From CAVTWS01 sp963738445 (GTDB lineage Bacteria > Actinomycetota > Acidimicrobiia > Acidimicrobiales > SHLQ01): DNA of 64,000 nucleotides. A program made the translations under genes and the position numbers. Under the pieces are notes generated by a model, which was given only the letters and a program-made list of their open reading frames with translations, did not search any database and was not told the DNA's origin. The stretch lies in NCBI GenBank assembly GCA_963738445.1, contig CAVTWS010000006.1, positions 62,001 through 126,000 on the forward strand. The letters are read 5' to 3'. Below, piece by piece: positions 33,401-40,412 of the stretch (the first letter of the stretch is position 1; each line of letters starts with the position of its first letter).

Positions 33401-33989
33401 GGCCCCCGACGGCATGCGGTTCACGCCGCGCGACGTAGGGGACGACGGTGCCTACGAAGACACCATCGACTCCGACGCCGACGTCGACGGCACCCTCACC
33501 CCGTGGGCGTGCCTCGACCAGCCTTTCATGCTCGACCAGGACTGGTTCGACGCCGGCCTCGTGCCGGGCGACGCCGATCCGGTGGCACCGTCCGACGGCA
33601 TCGTGTCGGGCCAGGTGTGGCACGACGCGAACGGTGACGGCGTCCAGCAATTCGACCGCGAGGTCCTCGCCGAAGGCACCGAGGTCACGCTGTGGCAGGT
33701 CGACTGGTCCGACGGCGATCCCCGCCCGGCGCTCGCCGGCACCACCACCACTCGGCTCGGGACCTACAAGTTCACCGGGCTCCGCCGCGACATCTGCTAC
33801 CAGGTCCGGGTCAGCATCCCCGACGGCCACCGGCCGACCCTTCGGAACGCCGGCGACGACGGACGGGTGGCCGACACGCTCGACAGCGATCTGCGCGACG
33901 ACGGCTGGCTCACGCCGTACGCCTGCATCTCCGCCGGTGCGCTGCGGACCCAGTCCTGGTGGGACGCCGGGCTCATCCCTGTGACCTGA
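30423..33989 (+). CDS. large secreted protein: FG-GAP-like propeller repeats plus SdrD/Cna-B-like domains
   Basis: The 1188-residue product starts with a signal peptide (MRARLTIGGAGLVKG, then a hydrophobic core ending AEGQ). Residues about 30-400 and 530-820 contain repeats with a DGDRIVV-like motif (AFDGSRAVVG, DLDGDRIVAS, ALDGDRIVVGA, DVSGDRLIVAV), suggesting integrin-type beta-propellers. Four SD-repeat B-like domains follow the pattern VWxDxDxDGxQDxxExGxxGV: one between the propellers and three at the end, each rich in calcium-type Asp loops. There is no sorting signal or C-terminal helix, so it is probably released or held non-covalently. ATG at 30423 has GGGGAG seven bases upstream. A role in adhesion is inference. 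Confidence 0.8.
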   Translation: MRARLTIGGAGLVKGAVIAAIAATLLAVIPGAEGQNQPGWYVTAWVPPAPPALFSRSAAFDGSRAVVGAPFAIERSRFGPWEGRLVTYEPQPDGTWASTAVLAPPSGMDPIGYGTQVVAEPGRVVVSNAPEDASPQLAVLDGADLAATVIALPVEPGGYVSHLDLDGDRIVASTGPTPQVLVIERAPDGTWSSTALPGAGDSPSFAGSFGLAAEGDLVVSTDLDDTAVLWTRTTEGWVQSTITQPGEPLGSVAIVGRELFTLSVTDAGQLTRHWTAENSGVWSSTTLNTQPHTGSWGLAAADGIVATDRLVLTRQADGSWTAEPIQGPADIPASLRLVSNGDYGGGPLLFVADSSAALVVVERTDTPPDFSTSPPLTGRIVTDLDLDGVADPDEPGRAGLELRIDSTQSFDLGRAQSGSDGSFSFAGTSPFTCYRVTVVSPDPVLASFDEGTDGPQAAIVNDRCTTGVASLRPITVAVADASARLDLSAAGFPVASDGTVVVSPTRELGQPGVTLRIVTPEAGGYRSETITATADLQRSVRGIAVQGDRIAVTEYPGTGSDGHVRIYDRTATGWAETRVTIPAAPSLDIGTSIALDGDRIVVGAFDVSYIGGATYVLDRSADGSWAVTSLPDPGHVSGYLGNDVDVSGDRLIVAVGSTGAGAPFGAYLYERAADGSWSWRWLAADGQMFGQTSVAIDGDLAAMSGSGVAVFSLGDGTWPKATQAHGVRTGSLDIDGGRVFSDAGIVQPGSEGRWTVSWFAQPFDAYTTPQVVALSGTTAVMAQNGTLYRVDLGEAPAPAPPATVGGRVWYDDDRDGFQDPSESGVPGLGVHLLDPSSPFGAAELAAVETDDDGGYQFDGLDGARCTTVVIDVPFAFPDQWTESPIDVGSDDTTDSDGTRTTICPAVDGTVVDHDAGLIRPQAAPPRLGSITSRAWSDTDADGVQDDSEPGLEGVEIGLFDPEGRPVASGFAVADGTVDFDNLPVDACYEMRVVAPDGMRFTPRDVGDDGAYEDTIDSDADVDGTLTPWACLDQPFMLDQDWFDAGLVPGDADPVAPSDGIVSGQVWHDANGDGVQQFDREVLAEGTEVTLWQVDWSDGDPRPALAGTTTTRLGTYKFTGLRRDICYQVRVSIPDGHRPTLRNAGDDGRVADTLDSDLRDDGWLTPYACISAGALRTQSWWDAGLIPVT

Positions 33990-34046
33990 GGACCGCCAGA
34001 CTCAGCCGGCGTCCGAAGCGTGCCGAATGTCACCCCTCCCACCACA

Positions 34047-34061
34047 TCGAACACCTGTTCG
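34047..34061. promoter_or_regulatory. LexA (SOS) box
   Basis: TCGAACACCTGTTCG contains a perfect CGAAC-N4-GTTCG palindrome, the actinobacterial LexA site. It lies a few bases upstream of the -10 of the following DUF222-HNH gene. Confidence 0.75.
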
Positions 34062-34066
34062 TCTCG

Positions 34067-34072
34067 TACACT
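34067..34072 (+). promoter_or_regulatory. -10 element TACACT, leaderless
   Basis: TACACT is seven bases before the ATG at 34080; the LexA box at 34047-34061 overlaps where RNA polymerase would sit. Confidence 0.55.
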
Positions 34073-34079
34073 TGTTCGC

Positions 34080-35423
34080 ATGAGGACCGCCCACGAGATT
34101 CACACCCTCGTCGAAGAGCTCGACGAGTTCGAGCCCTCGGGCGCCTCCGCGGACACCCGGGCCTCCATGCTGCGTCGCACCAGAGCGCTTCGCGCCTGGA
34201 CCGACGCCGTGGAGGCCCGCTGGCTCGCAGAATGGGCGAGCACGCACGGCGAGCGGCATTCGGGCCTGGTCAGCCTGGCCGGTGAGATCCGCGACGCCAC
34301 CGGCATCACCGCCAAACAAGCTCAGGAGCGCACCCGCACCGCTCGCCACCTGGCCCGCCACCCCCACACCGCAGGTGCGCTCAACACGGGGGACATCTCG
34401 CGTGAGCACGCCGAGATCATGTCCCGGGCCGCCCAGCAGCATCCCGAGGCGGCCGGCGCCCTCACCTCGGCCGAGGCCGAGTTGGTGCGGCGTGCCGCGG
34501 CGGAGCCGGTCGACGAGTTCGCACGAACGATCGATCGGTTCGTCAGGGATCACGCCGCCGATACCGGTTGTGACCAGGCCGTGCGGCAGCGCACGCGCCG
34601 CAAGCTGTCGATGTGGGTCGAGGACACCGATCGCCTGGAGTGCCTGCGGGCCGAGCTCGAGACCGTGCCCGGCCGCACGGTGAAGAGTGCGCTCCTCGGC
34701 ATCGCCCGACAGCTCTGGCGCTCCTCGCACGGCCCGGGGCGCGAGCCGACAGATCACGAGCTCACCCACCAGGTGGCGTACCGTCAAGTCCTGGCCGACG
34801 CGCTGGTGGAGATGGCTCGCCGGGCGACCGAGCCGTCCCGAAGGGTCGGCAGCTCGAGGCGCGCGAACCCTCGGACCCCGATGGCCAACGTGTTGGTGCT
34901 CATCGACCTGCCCACCCTTCGGAACGGGCTCCACGAGCACACCGTCGCCGAGTTGGCCGATGGCACACCGCTCCCGGTCGAAACGATCCGCCGCTTGGCG
35001 TGCGAGGCCAACCTGCTTCCCGCCGTCCTGGGCGCCGAGGGCGAAGTGCTCGATCTCGGCCGCGCTCAACGTCTGGCCTCGGCGGCTCAGCGCGATGTGC
35101 TCGATGCCATGTGGGCGGGCTGCTGCTTCGGGCCGTGCACGGCGCCGCCCGAATTCGTCGAGGCCCACCACATCGACCACTGGGAACACGGCGGGCCGAC
35201 CGACCTCATCAACCTCGCGCCGTGCTGCACCAACCACCACCACCTCGTCCACGAAGGCGGATGGAGCATCCGACAACCGAGGCTCGGTGTGATCGAGATT
35301 CGCAGCCCCGACGGCCATCTGTACGCCACCGTTCGGGCGAAACATCCACCGCCCCCCGATCGGGCGAGCTCTGCGAGCTCTGGGAGCCATGTCGGCGGTG
35401 ATGACCATGGCACCGCGGCCTGA
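34080..35423 (+). CDS. DUF222 domain-containing HNH endonuclease (13E12 type), SOS-regulated
   Basis: The 447-residue protein has the helical DUF222 region over the first 300 residues. A C-terminal HNH nuclease site follows: CTAPPEFVEAHHIDHWEHGG, then TDLINLAPCCTNHHHLVHEG, with two histidines, the Asn and metal-binding cysteines all present. This is the multi-copy actinobacterial 13E12-repeat family. A perfect LexA box precedes a leaderless promoter, so it should be induced by DNA damage, as reported for mycobacterial relatives. The in-frame extension upstream to 34020 is ignored because the -10 element lies within it. Confidence 0.9.
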   Translation: MRTAHEIHTLVEELDEFEPSGASADTRASMLRRTRALRAWTDAVEARWLAEWASTHGERHSGLVSLAGEIRDATGITAKQAQERTRTARHLARHPHTAGALNTGDISREHAEIMSRAAQQHPEAAGALTSAEAELVRRAAAEPVDEFARTIDRFVRDHAADTGCDQAVRQRTRRKLSMWVEDTDRLECLRAELETVPGRTVKSALLGIARQLWRSSHGPGREPTDHELTHQVAYRQVLADALVEMARRATEPSRRVGSSRRANPRTPMANVLVLIDLPTLRNGLHEHTVAELADGTPLPVETIRRLACEANLLPAVLGAEGEVLDLGRAQRLASAAQRDVLDAMWAGCCFGPCTAPPEFVEAHHIDHWEHGGPTDLINLAPCCTNHHHLVHEGGWSIRQPRLGVIEIRSPDGHLYATVRAKHPPPPDRASSASSGSHVGGDDHGTAA

Positions 35424-35520
35424 CCGAAGTGGCTTCAGGCCGCCCGGCCGGCCCGAACCGAGCCCGATCCCGGTCTCGGTCGGGGCCTCAGCCGTACCGA
35501 TCTCGGCGTCCACCGGCGTC

Positions 35521-36123
35521 TCAGCCGCTCGGATGTTGCGCGACCGTTCCGACCCGGTCGGGGACCACCTGGTCGACGCCAGCGAGCAGCTCGTCGAGCT
35601 CGGGCCACCACGGTCCGGGCGCCAGGCTTCCCAACGCTCGGCGCAACTCGCGCTGATCGCTGCGCACCGGGACCACGCGGGAGGTCCTGGTGCCGGCCAT
35701 GACTCCCAGGTACCAGTGCCGCCGGGTCACCGGAAGCTGATCGGCGTCGATCACCAGGTAGTAGTCGGGCAGCTCCACCTGACCCCGTCGGGCCGCGGCT
35801 ACCACCTCGCTCCGAGCGACCTCGAGGTCGCCGGCGACACCGACCCCGTCGTAGTGCGCCACCCACGCGTCAGCCACCGCGGCCAGGGGGTCGGCGTCGT
35901 GCACCGTGTAGCGCCGCCTCGACCGGAGCACCTGGTTCCACACGGCGACGCTGTCGATCACTGCACTGTGTCCGGACCCGACACGCCCGGACCCGACATG
36001 CCCATCGGGGTCGGCGGCGCGCACCCCGACACGCCGGACGTTCGGAGAGGTGCCCAGCACATCAGCCCAATGGCCGGCCTCGACACCGACCACGGCCACC
36101 ACCGTGGTGCCGATCGTTCGCAC
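35521..36123 (-). CDS. uncharacterised protein
   Basis: The 200-residue protein is not recognised. It starts MRTIGTTVVAVVGVEAGHWA and includes ADPLAAVADAWVAHYDG, LPDYYLVIDADQLPVTRRHWYLG and a C-terminal helix near WWPELDELLAGVDQVV. There is no signal peptide or clear motif. A GGAG ribosome site precedes the GTG at 36123. It converges with the HNH gene. A short low-complexity DPDGHVGSGRVGSGHS segment comes from a local GGACCCGACA repeat. Confidence 0.6.
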   Translation of the reverse strand: MRTIGTTVVAVVGVEAGHWADVLGTSPNVRRVGVRAADPDGHVGSGRVGSGHSAVIDSVAVWNQVLRSRRRYTVHDADPLAAVADAWVAHYDGVGVAGDLEVARSEVVAAARRGQVELPDYYLVIDADQLPVTRRHWYLGVMAGTRTSRVVPVRSDQRELRRALGSLAPGPWWPELDELLAGVDQVVPDRVGTVAQHPSG

Positions 36124-36314
36124 CGCTCCAGTCTGCCGTCGAGCGATCGCCGTGACGATTCGGGCCCCGACCGGGCGCTCCGGAGATGGAGGCGGGTGGT
36201 GCGCCCCACCGCGCCGACCGCCACGGCCGGAGCTCGTGGGCCCGGCGCGGCTGGGTCCGGCGCTTGTGGGTCCGGAGCTTGTGGGTCCGGGCCGGGGTAG
36301 GGCAGCATCGCCTG

Positions 36315-36752
36315 ATGACCAGCGAAACCGAGATCGCCAACCTGTTGTTCCGCTACGCCGAAAACATGGATGCCGGAGACTTCGCCGGTGCGGCGGAGCT
36401 GTTCCGCCACGCCCGCATCCTGCTCGGCGGCGACGCCGTCACCGACGCCGACGGCGTGCTGCGCATCTGGGAGGACAACGTCATCCGGTACCCCGATGGC
36501 ACACCTCGCACCAAACACGTCACCACCAACCCGATCATCGAGGTCGACGACACCGCCGGGACCGCGACCTGTCGCTCGTACTACACGGTGTTCCAGCAGA
36601 TCGCGGGTGGCCCCCTCCAACCGATCGTCGCCGGGCGGTACCACGATCGGTTCGAGCGGGTCGACGGCGCCTGGAGGTTCAACGAGCGCAACTACTCACT
36701 CATGGACCTGCTCGGCGATTTGTCCAACCATCTACGTATGGACGTCGGGTGA
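36315..36752 (+). CDS. SnoaL/NTF2-like protein
   Basis: The 145-residue protein has the typical pattern IANLLFRYAENMDAGDFAG at the N-terminus, a central DNVIRYPDGTPRTKHVTTN and a beta-strand C-terminus with GRYHDRFERVDGAWRF. This is the SnoaL-4 group of ketosteroid-isomerase-fold proteins, often of unknown substrate. The ATG at 36315 is the first one giving the family N-terminus. A GC-rich stretch with repeated GGGTCCGG lies upstream. Confidence 0.82.
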   Translation: MTSETEIANLLFRYAENMDAGDFAGAAELFRHARILLGGDAVTDADGVLRIWEDNVIRYPDGTPRTKHVTTNPIIEVDDTAGTATCRSYYTVFQQIAGGPLQPIVAGRYHDRFERVDGAWRFNERNYSLMDLLGDLSNHLRMDVG

Positions 36753-36759
36753 TCGTGCC

Positions 36760-36993
36760 GTGACCACCCAGCCCGAGGTCTCGAGGCGGCGGACCCGATT
36801 CCGTGATCTTCATGCGGCCGGAGTCGACACCTTCGTGCTCCCGAACCCGTGGGACGTGCCGTCCGCTCGGCTGCTCGAGCAACCTCGGTTTCGTCGCAGT
36901 GCCGGCGTCGTGAGCGGCAAGCTCCGACGCCAAGCGTTTGCCGTTCCCGCCGCCCACGTCACCCCGAGCGTCACCCCTGAGCATCACCCCTGA
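36760..36993 (+). pseudogene. isocitrate lyase/PEP mutase-family protein, N-terminal fragment
   Basis: The first 45 codons read FRDLHAAGVDTFVLPNPWDV and PSARLLEQPRF, a clear beta-1/alpha-1 segment of the PEP mutase/isocitrate lyase superfamily. After this the homology stops and the frame runs through unrelated sequence into the 13-bp tandem repeat. It begins 8 bp after the NTF2-like gene. The remaining 200 codons are missing, so it is a truncated remnant. Confidence 0.7.
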
Positions 36994-37058
36994 GCATCAC
37001 CCCTGAGCATCACCCCTGAGCGTCACCCCTGAGCGTCACCCCTGAGCATCACTCCTGA
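36968..37058. repeat. 13-bp tandem repeat, seven units
   Basis: Seven head-to-tail copies of GCRTCACCCCTGA occupy this stretch, the last with one substitution. It follows a truncated gene and precedes a GGCCGGCTG repeat. There are no spacers, so it is a minisatellite and not a CRISPR array. Confidence 0.9.
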
Positions 37059-37147
37059 GCTCCGCCCGGGCTCGGCCGGCTGGGCCGGCTGGGCCCCACG
37101 ATCTCGACCCGGTGCCGGACAGGCAGCAGGTCCCGGGCTCGGCCGGG

Positions 37148-37990
37148 CTAAGCCACGATCTCGACCGGGGTGCCGGCGGGCAGCAGGGCGGCCAGCTGAT
37201 CGGCGATCTCGTTCGGCATCCGCACACAGCCGTTCGAGCGGGCTTGGCCCACCCATTCCGGATGGTTCGTGCCGTGCAGGGCGATCACGGGGATGCCGCC
37301 CGAGAACGTCTCGAGGGTTTCGCTGAACGCCGACAATCCGAAGATGAAGGGTCCGTACGCGCCGCCCGGGTTGGCCTGCGGCAGGATCTCGTTGATGTAG
37401 AACTGACCCAGCGGCGTCGGGGTGGCATCGCCGCCGACCACCACCGTCGTCTCCGACAGCACGGTCTCGCCGTCGAAGAAGCGGACGAGACGGTCACTCA
37501 CGTCGACCACACCATGGAATCGATGCGCCGACAGCTCCACCGACGACGCCAGGATCCACGCGGTGCTGTGGTTCGGCCTCACCGGCAGCTGCACCTCGAG
37601 CCACTGGCCGCTCGGGTCCCGGTCGATCACGACGAAGGTCTGCGCCGAGCCGAAGAAGGTGGGGTTGGTGATCGGGAAATCGAACGACACCAGGGTGCCA
37701 CCGGGGGCGTCGAACGTGTCGACGAGCGTGATCTCGGGCCGCACCGTGGCCACCACCGCACGGTAGGGATCGGGTCGGGGCGGTTGCAGGAGCTTCGGGC
37801 TCAGCTCGACCGGGGAGTACAGGACCCGGTCGACCGCCTGGGTCCGGGACACGGTCAGCGCGGCAGCCCGTGCGTCGTCGTCGCGGGCACCGCGCCACAC
37901 GACCGTCGAGACCAGCATGGCGAGCAACGTCGCAACGAGGGCGACGGTGATCCGCCCGCGTCTGTACCGCCGTCCGGTCATCACGGTCAT
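37148..37990 (-). CDS. L,D-transpeptidase (YkuD domain), membrane-anchored
   Basis: The 280-residue protein has an N-terminal membrane anchor (ITVALVATLLAMLVSTVVW) and a C-terminal YkuD domain with HGTNHPEWVGQARSNGCVRM, which carries the catalytic Cys and His. Such enzymes form 3-3 cross-links in peptidoglycan or attach proteins. A Pro-rich linker (LQPPRPDPYRAVV) joins anchor and domain. Its ATG overlaps the stop of the GH13 gene (ATGA). Confidence 0.9.
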   Translation of the reverse strand: MTVMTGRRYRRGRITVALVATLLAMLVSTVVWRGARDDDARAAALTVSRTQAVDRVLYSPVELSPKLLQPPRPDPYRAVVATVRPEITLVDTFDAPGGTLVSFDFPITNPTFFGSAQTFVVIDRDPSGQWLEVQLPVRPNHSTAWILASSVELSAHRFHGVVDVSDRLVRFFDGETVLSETTVVVGGDATPTPLGQFYINEILPQANPGGAYGPFIFGLSAFSETLETFSGGIPVIALHGTNHPEWVGQARSNGCVRMPNEIADQLAALLPAGTPVEIVA

Positions 37991-39867
37991 CCATCGACCT
38001 CGAGTGGTTGGTGCTGAAGCCATCCTTGCGCATCGGCGATCAACCAGGCCACGCCGTAGGGCGCCAGATCGACGACGGGCGGAGAATCGTGGTCGGCGGC
38101 GAGGCCAGCCCGCCGGACGTCGTCCGCAGGCGTTCTGTCGTGTTCCGACGACGAATCGAGCCGCACCCGATCGGCCCGCGTGCCGGCGATCTCGACGACG
38201 ACGATGGCCCGCGGACCGAGCGACGCCGTGGGCGCCCCGCGTTCGATCGCCACCACCCCCGGCGCCGGTGACCAGACCCGGTGACGGGCCTCGGGATGGA
38301 ACGCGGGAGATCGTCGTCGGGCCGCCACCAGCGCGGTCATGCCGTCGAGACACCGCCGGGCCCGAGAGCGGGGATCGGCCAGCTCGGCGTCGAGGTCGGT
38401 GACGGAAAGGCGGGCGCGATTGAGATCACGGGCGTGACCGGTTCGTGCCGGCGTGTCGACATCGTTGGGCGACGCAAAGAGGCTGTGCGTGTACAGCAAC
38501 GGCATCCCCGGCAGGGCCAGGATGATGGCGTGGGCCGCCAGATGGCGGGCCAGGGCGCGATCGTCGATCCCGAAGGGTGCGTCGAACTGCATCGCGGAGA
38601 ACCACGTGGTGGCGAGCTCGTAGGGCGCGTCGACACCGTCGGCCCGGTGGTAGCGGTTCACCATGCCCCCGGTCGAGACCACCGCGTCGGCGAGCCGCTC
38701 GACCTCCTCGGGCGTCACCAATCCCTCGATCGGCCGGACGCCGATCCCGTCGTGACTGGCCAGGAACGCGAACGTCGTCGTGCCCGGAAGCCCGGTGGCG
38801 GCGCGGGGCGCCCAGGCGACCAGCGCCGACGGATCTCCGGTCACGAGGGTGTGCAGCACCAGCGGCGGGAGCGTGAACTGGTACACCACATCAGCCTCCG
38901 GCACGGTGCCGTCACCCAGGTAGGACAGGTTCTCGACGTGGGGCACGTTGGTCTCGGTCACCACGAGCACGTCCGGTCGGACATCGGCCAGCGCCGAACG
39001 CCAGAACGAGACGATCTCGTGCGTCTCCGGAAGGTGGATGCACGGGGTGCCCGGTCGTTTGACCAGGTAAGCGATGGCATCGAGACGGACGGCTCGAGCC
39101 CCGTGTTCGAGATACCGGCACAACACGTCGACGAGCGCCACCATCACGGCCGGCTCCTCCATGTCGAGATCGACCTGGTCGGCGGAGAACGTGGTCCACA
39201 CTCCCATCGACGTGCCGTCGGGACGGTCGAACGACGTGACCACCGAGGTCGTGCGAGGCCGCACGACCGAGGAAAGATCGTCGCCGGGCGCCGTGCGGCG
39301 ATACCACCCGCGGTACGTCGGGTCACCGTCGAGGAAACCGGTGAACCACGGATGCGCAGCACTGGTGTGATTGACCACCGCATCGGCCATCAGCTCATGG
39401 CGGGCGCCGATCTCCGCGATGTCGGCCCAGTCGCCTACCGCGGGATCGACCGACGCGTAGTCGGCGACGGCGAAACCGCCGTCCGATGTCGACGGGTGGA
39501 ACGGCAGGATGTGCACGCCCGTCACGATGGATTCGAGATGCCGCGCGACGACATCGACGAGATCCTGCAACCGGGACGACTGCTGTCCCTTGAACTGGTC
39601 GGGATAGGCGATCAGCCAGCAGTCCCGTTCGTCCCATCGCTGGCCCGGGTCACGGGGGCCGCCCGGAACGGGACGGCCCGAGATCACCGCGGCGCGGGCG
39701 GCCTCGAGACGCTGTTCGATCGCATCGGCGGCCGCACCCCCGGCATCGTCGCCGTACAGATCGACGAGCACCTGCCGCCGCCGGCCGCGGCCGCCGAGGT
39801 GGCCCCGGTCGTCGCGGCCGCCGAGGCGGCTCGGCCCACCACTGCCGCCGAGGCGGCCCCGGTTCAC
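37987..39867 (-). CDS. GH13 subfamily 18 sugar phosphorylase (sucrose/glucosylglycerate phosphorylase-like)
   Basis: The 626-residue alpha-amylase-fold enzyme keeps the GH13 motifs: ADAVVNHTS (region I), GARAVRLDAIAYL (II, nucleophile Asp), VVTETNVPHVEN (III, acid/base Glu) and FLASHDGIG (IV). ILPFHPSTSDGGFAVADY is typical of GH13_18 phosphorylases of sucrose, sucrose 6-phosphate, glucosylglycerol and glucosylglycerate. The exact donor cannot be set by eye. The first 35 residues are an Arg/Gly-rich tail built on GGRGRR-like repeats; the GTG at 39867 overlaps the upstream stop (GTGA). The enzyme lacks a signal peptide and would release glucose 1-phosphate in the cytoplasm. Confidence 0.85.
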   Translation of the reverse strand: MNRGRLGGSGGPSRLGGRDDRGHLGGRGRRRQVLVDLYGDDAGGAAADAIEQRLEAARAAVISGRPVPGGPRDPGQRWDERDCWLIAYPDQFKGQQSSRLQDLVDVVARHLESIVTGVHILPFHPSTSDGGFAVADYASVDPAVGDWADIAEIGARHELMADAVVNHTSAAHPWFTGFLDGDPTYRGWYRRTAPGDDLSSVVRPRTTSVVTSFDRPDGTSMGVWTTFSADQVDLDMEEPAVMVALVDVLCRYLEHGARAVRLDAIAYLVKRPGTPCIHLPETHEIVSFWRSALADVRPDVLVVTETNVPHVENLSYLGDGTVPEADVVYQFTLPPLVLHTLVTGDPSALVAWAPRAATGLPGTTTFAFLASHDGIGVRPIEGLVTPEEVERLADAVVSTGGMVNRYHRADGVDAPYELATTWFSAMQFDAPFGIDDRALARHLAAHAIILALPGMPLLYTHSLFASPNDVDTPARTGHARDLNRARLSVTDLDAELADPRSRARRCLDGMTALVAARRRSPAFHPEARHRVWSPAPGVVAIERGAPTASLGPRAIVVVEIAGTRADRVRLDSSSEHDRTPADDVRRAGLAADHDSPPVVDLAPYGVAWLIADAQGWLQHQPLEVDG

Positions 39868-40166
39868 GCCTGGTCGCGACCAGGCCGGGTGAACTGGGCC
39901 GAGGTCGACGCGCCGACGACTTCGACTCCCGACGATCCCCAGCAGCCCACCAGATCGAGGGCCAGCTCGAACCGCTGGCCATCACCCGCAGCGCCGGCCG
40001 CCTCGACGCCGATGACCTCGACCCCGACATAGGGCGGCGGCGACTTGTAGCGACGGGGAGCGAGACGCACCGCAGTGCCGGCGGGTACCTGACCTCGGAC
40101 GATCAGGCAGCCGGAGTCGTCGACGAAGGCTTCCTCAAAGTCCACCAATTGCCGGCCCTCGTTCAT
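39864..40166 (-). CDS. uncharacterised protein upstream of the phosphorylase
   Basis: The protein of about 100 residues starts MNEGRQLVDFEEAFVDDSG and contains AVRLAPRRYKSPPPYVGVEV and ELALDLVGCWGSSGVEVV. That is a beta-rich pattern with no recognised family. The ATG at 40166 has GAGGGG six bases upstream; an ATG at 40190 is possible. It is translationally coupled to the GH13 gene by a GTGA overlap, suggesting a joint role, perhaps as a binding or regulatory subunit. Confidence 0.55.
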   Translation of the reverse strand: MNEGRQLVDFEEAFVDDSGCLIVRGQVPAGTAVRLAPRRYKSPPPYVGVEVIGVEAAGAAGDGQRFELALDLVGCWGSSGVEVVGASTSAQFTRPGRDQA

Positions 40167-40412
40167 CGTCGACCCCTCGCTCTTCGTCATCGTGCCTGGA
40201 CTTCATCGACGGCGATATTTCTGTCCATCTGCAGGTTTTCGCCTACTTTAGGTCAATCGCCGCATGGTGACGCCGACCGGTGGAGAGAAGATCCTCTCGG
40301 CCGAACGTCGACCAGTACCCTAACGATGACGCCGGGGTGATGGATCGCCGGATCCGACCAACCGGGTCGATCGACCAGCCGGTCAACGCCTGATCTACAG
40401 AAAGCGGAGCCC

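Noticed and set aside
36968..37058. Possible CRISPR array
   Set aside because: The units are contiguous 13-mers without spacers and no cas gene is near.
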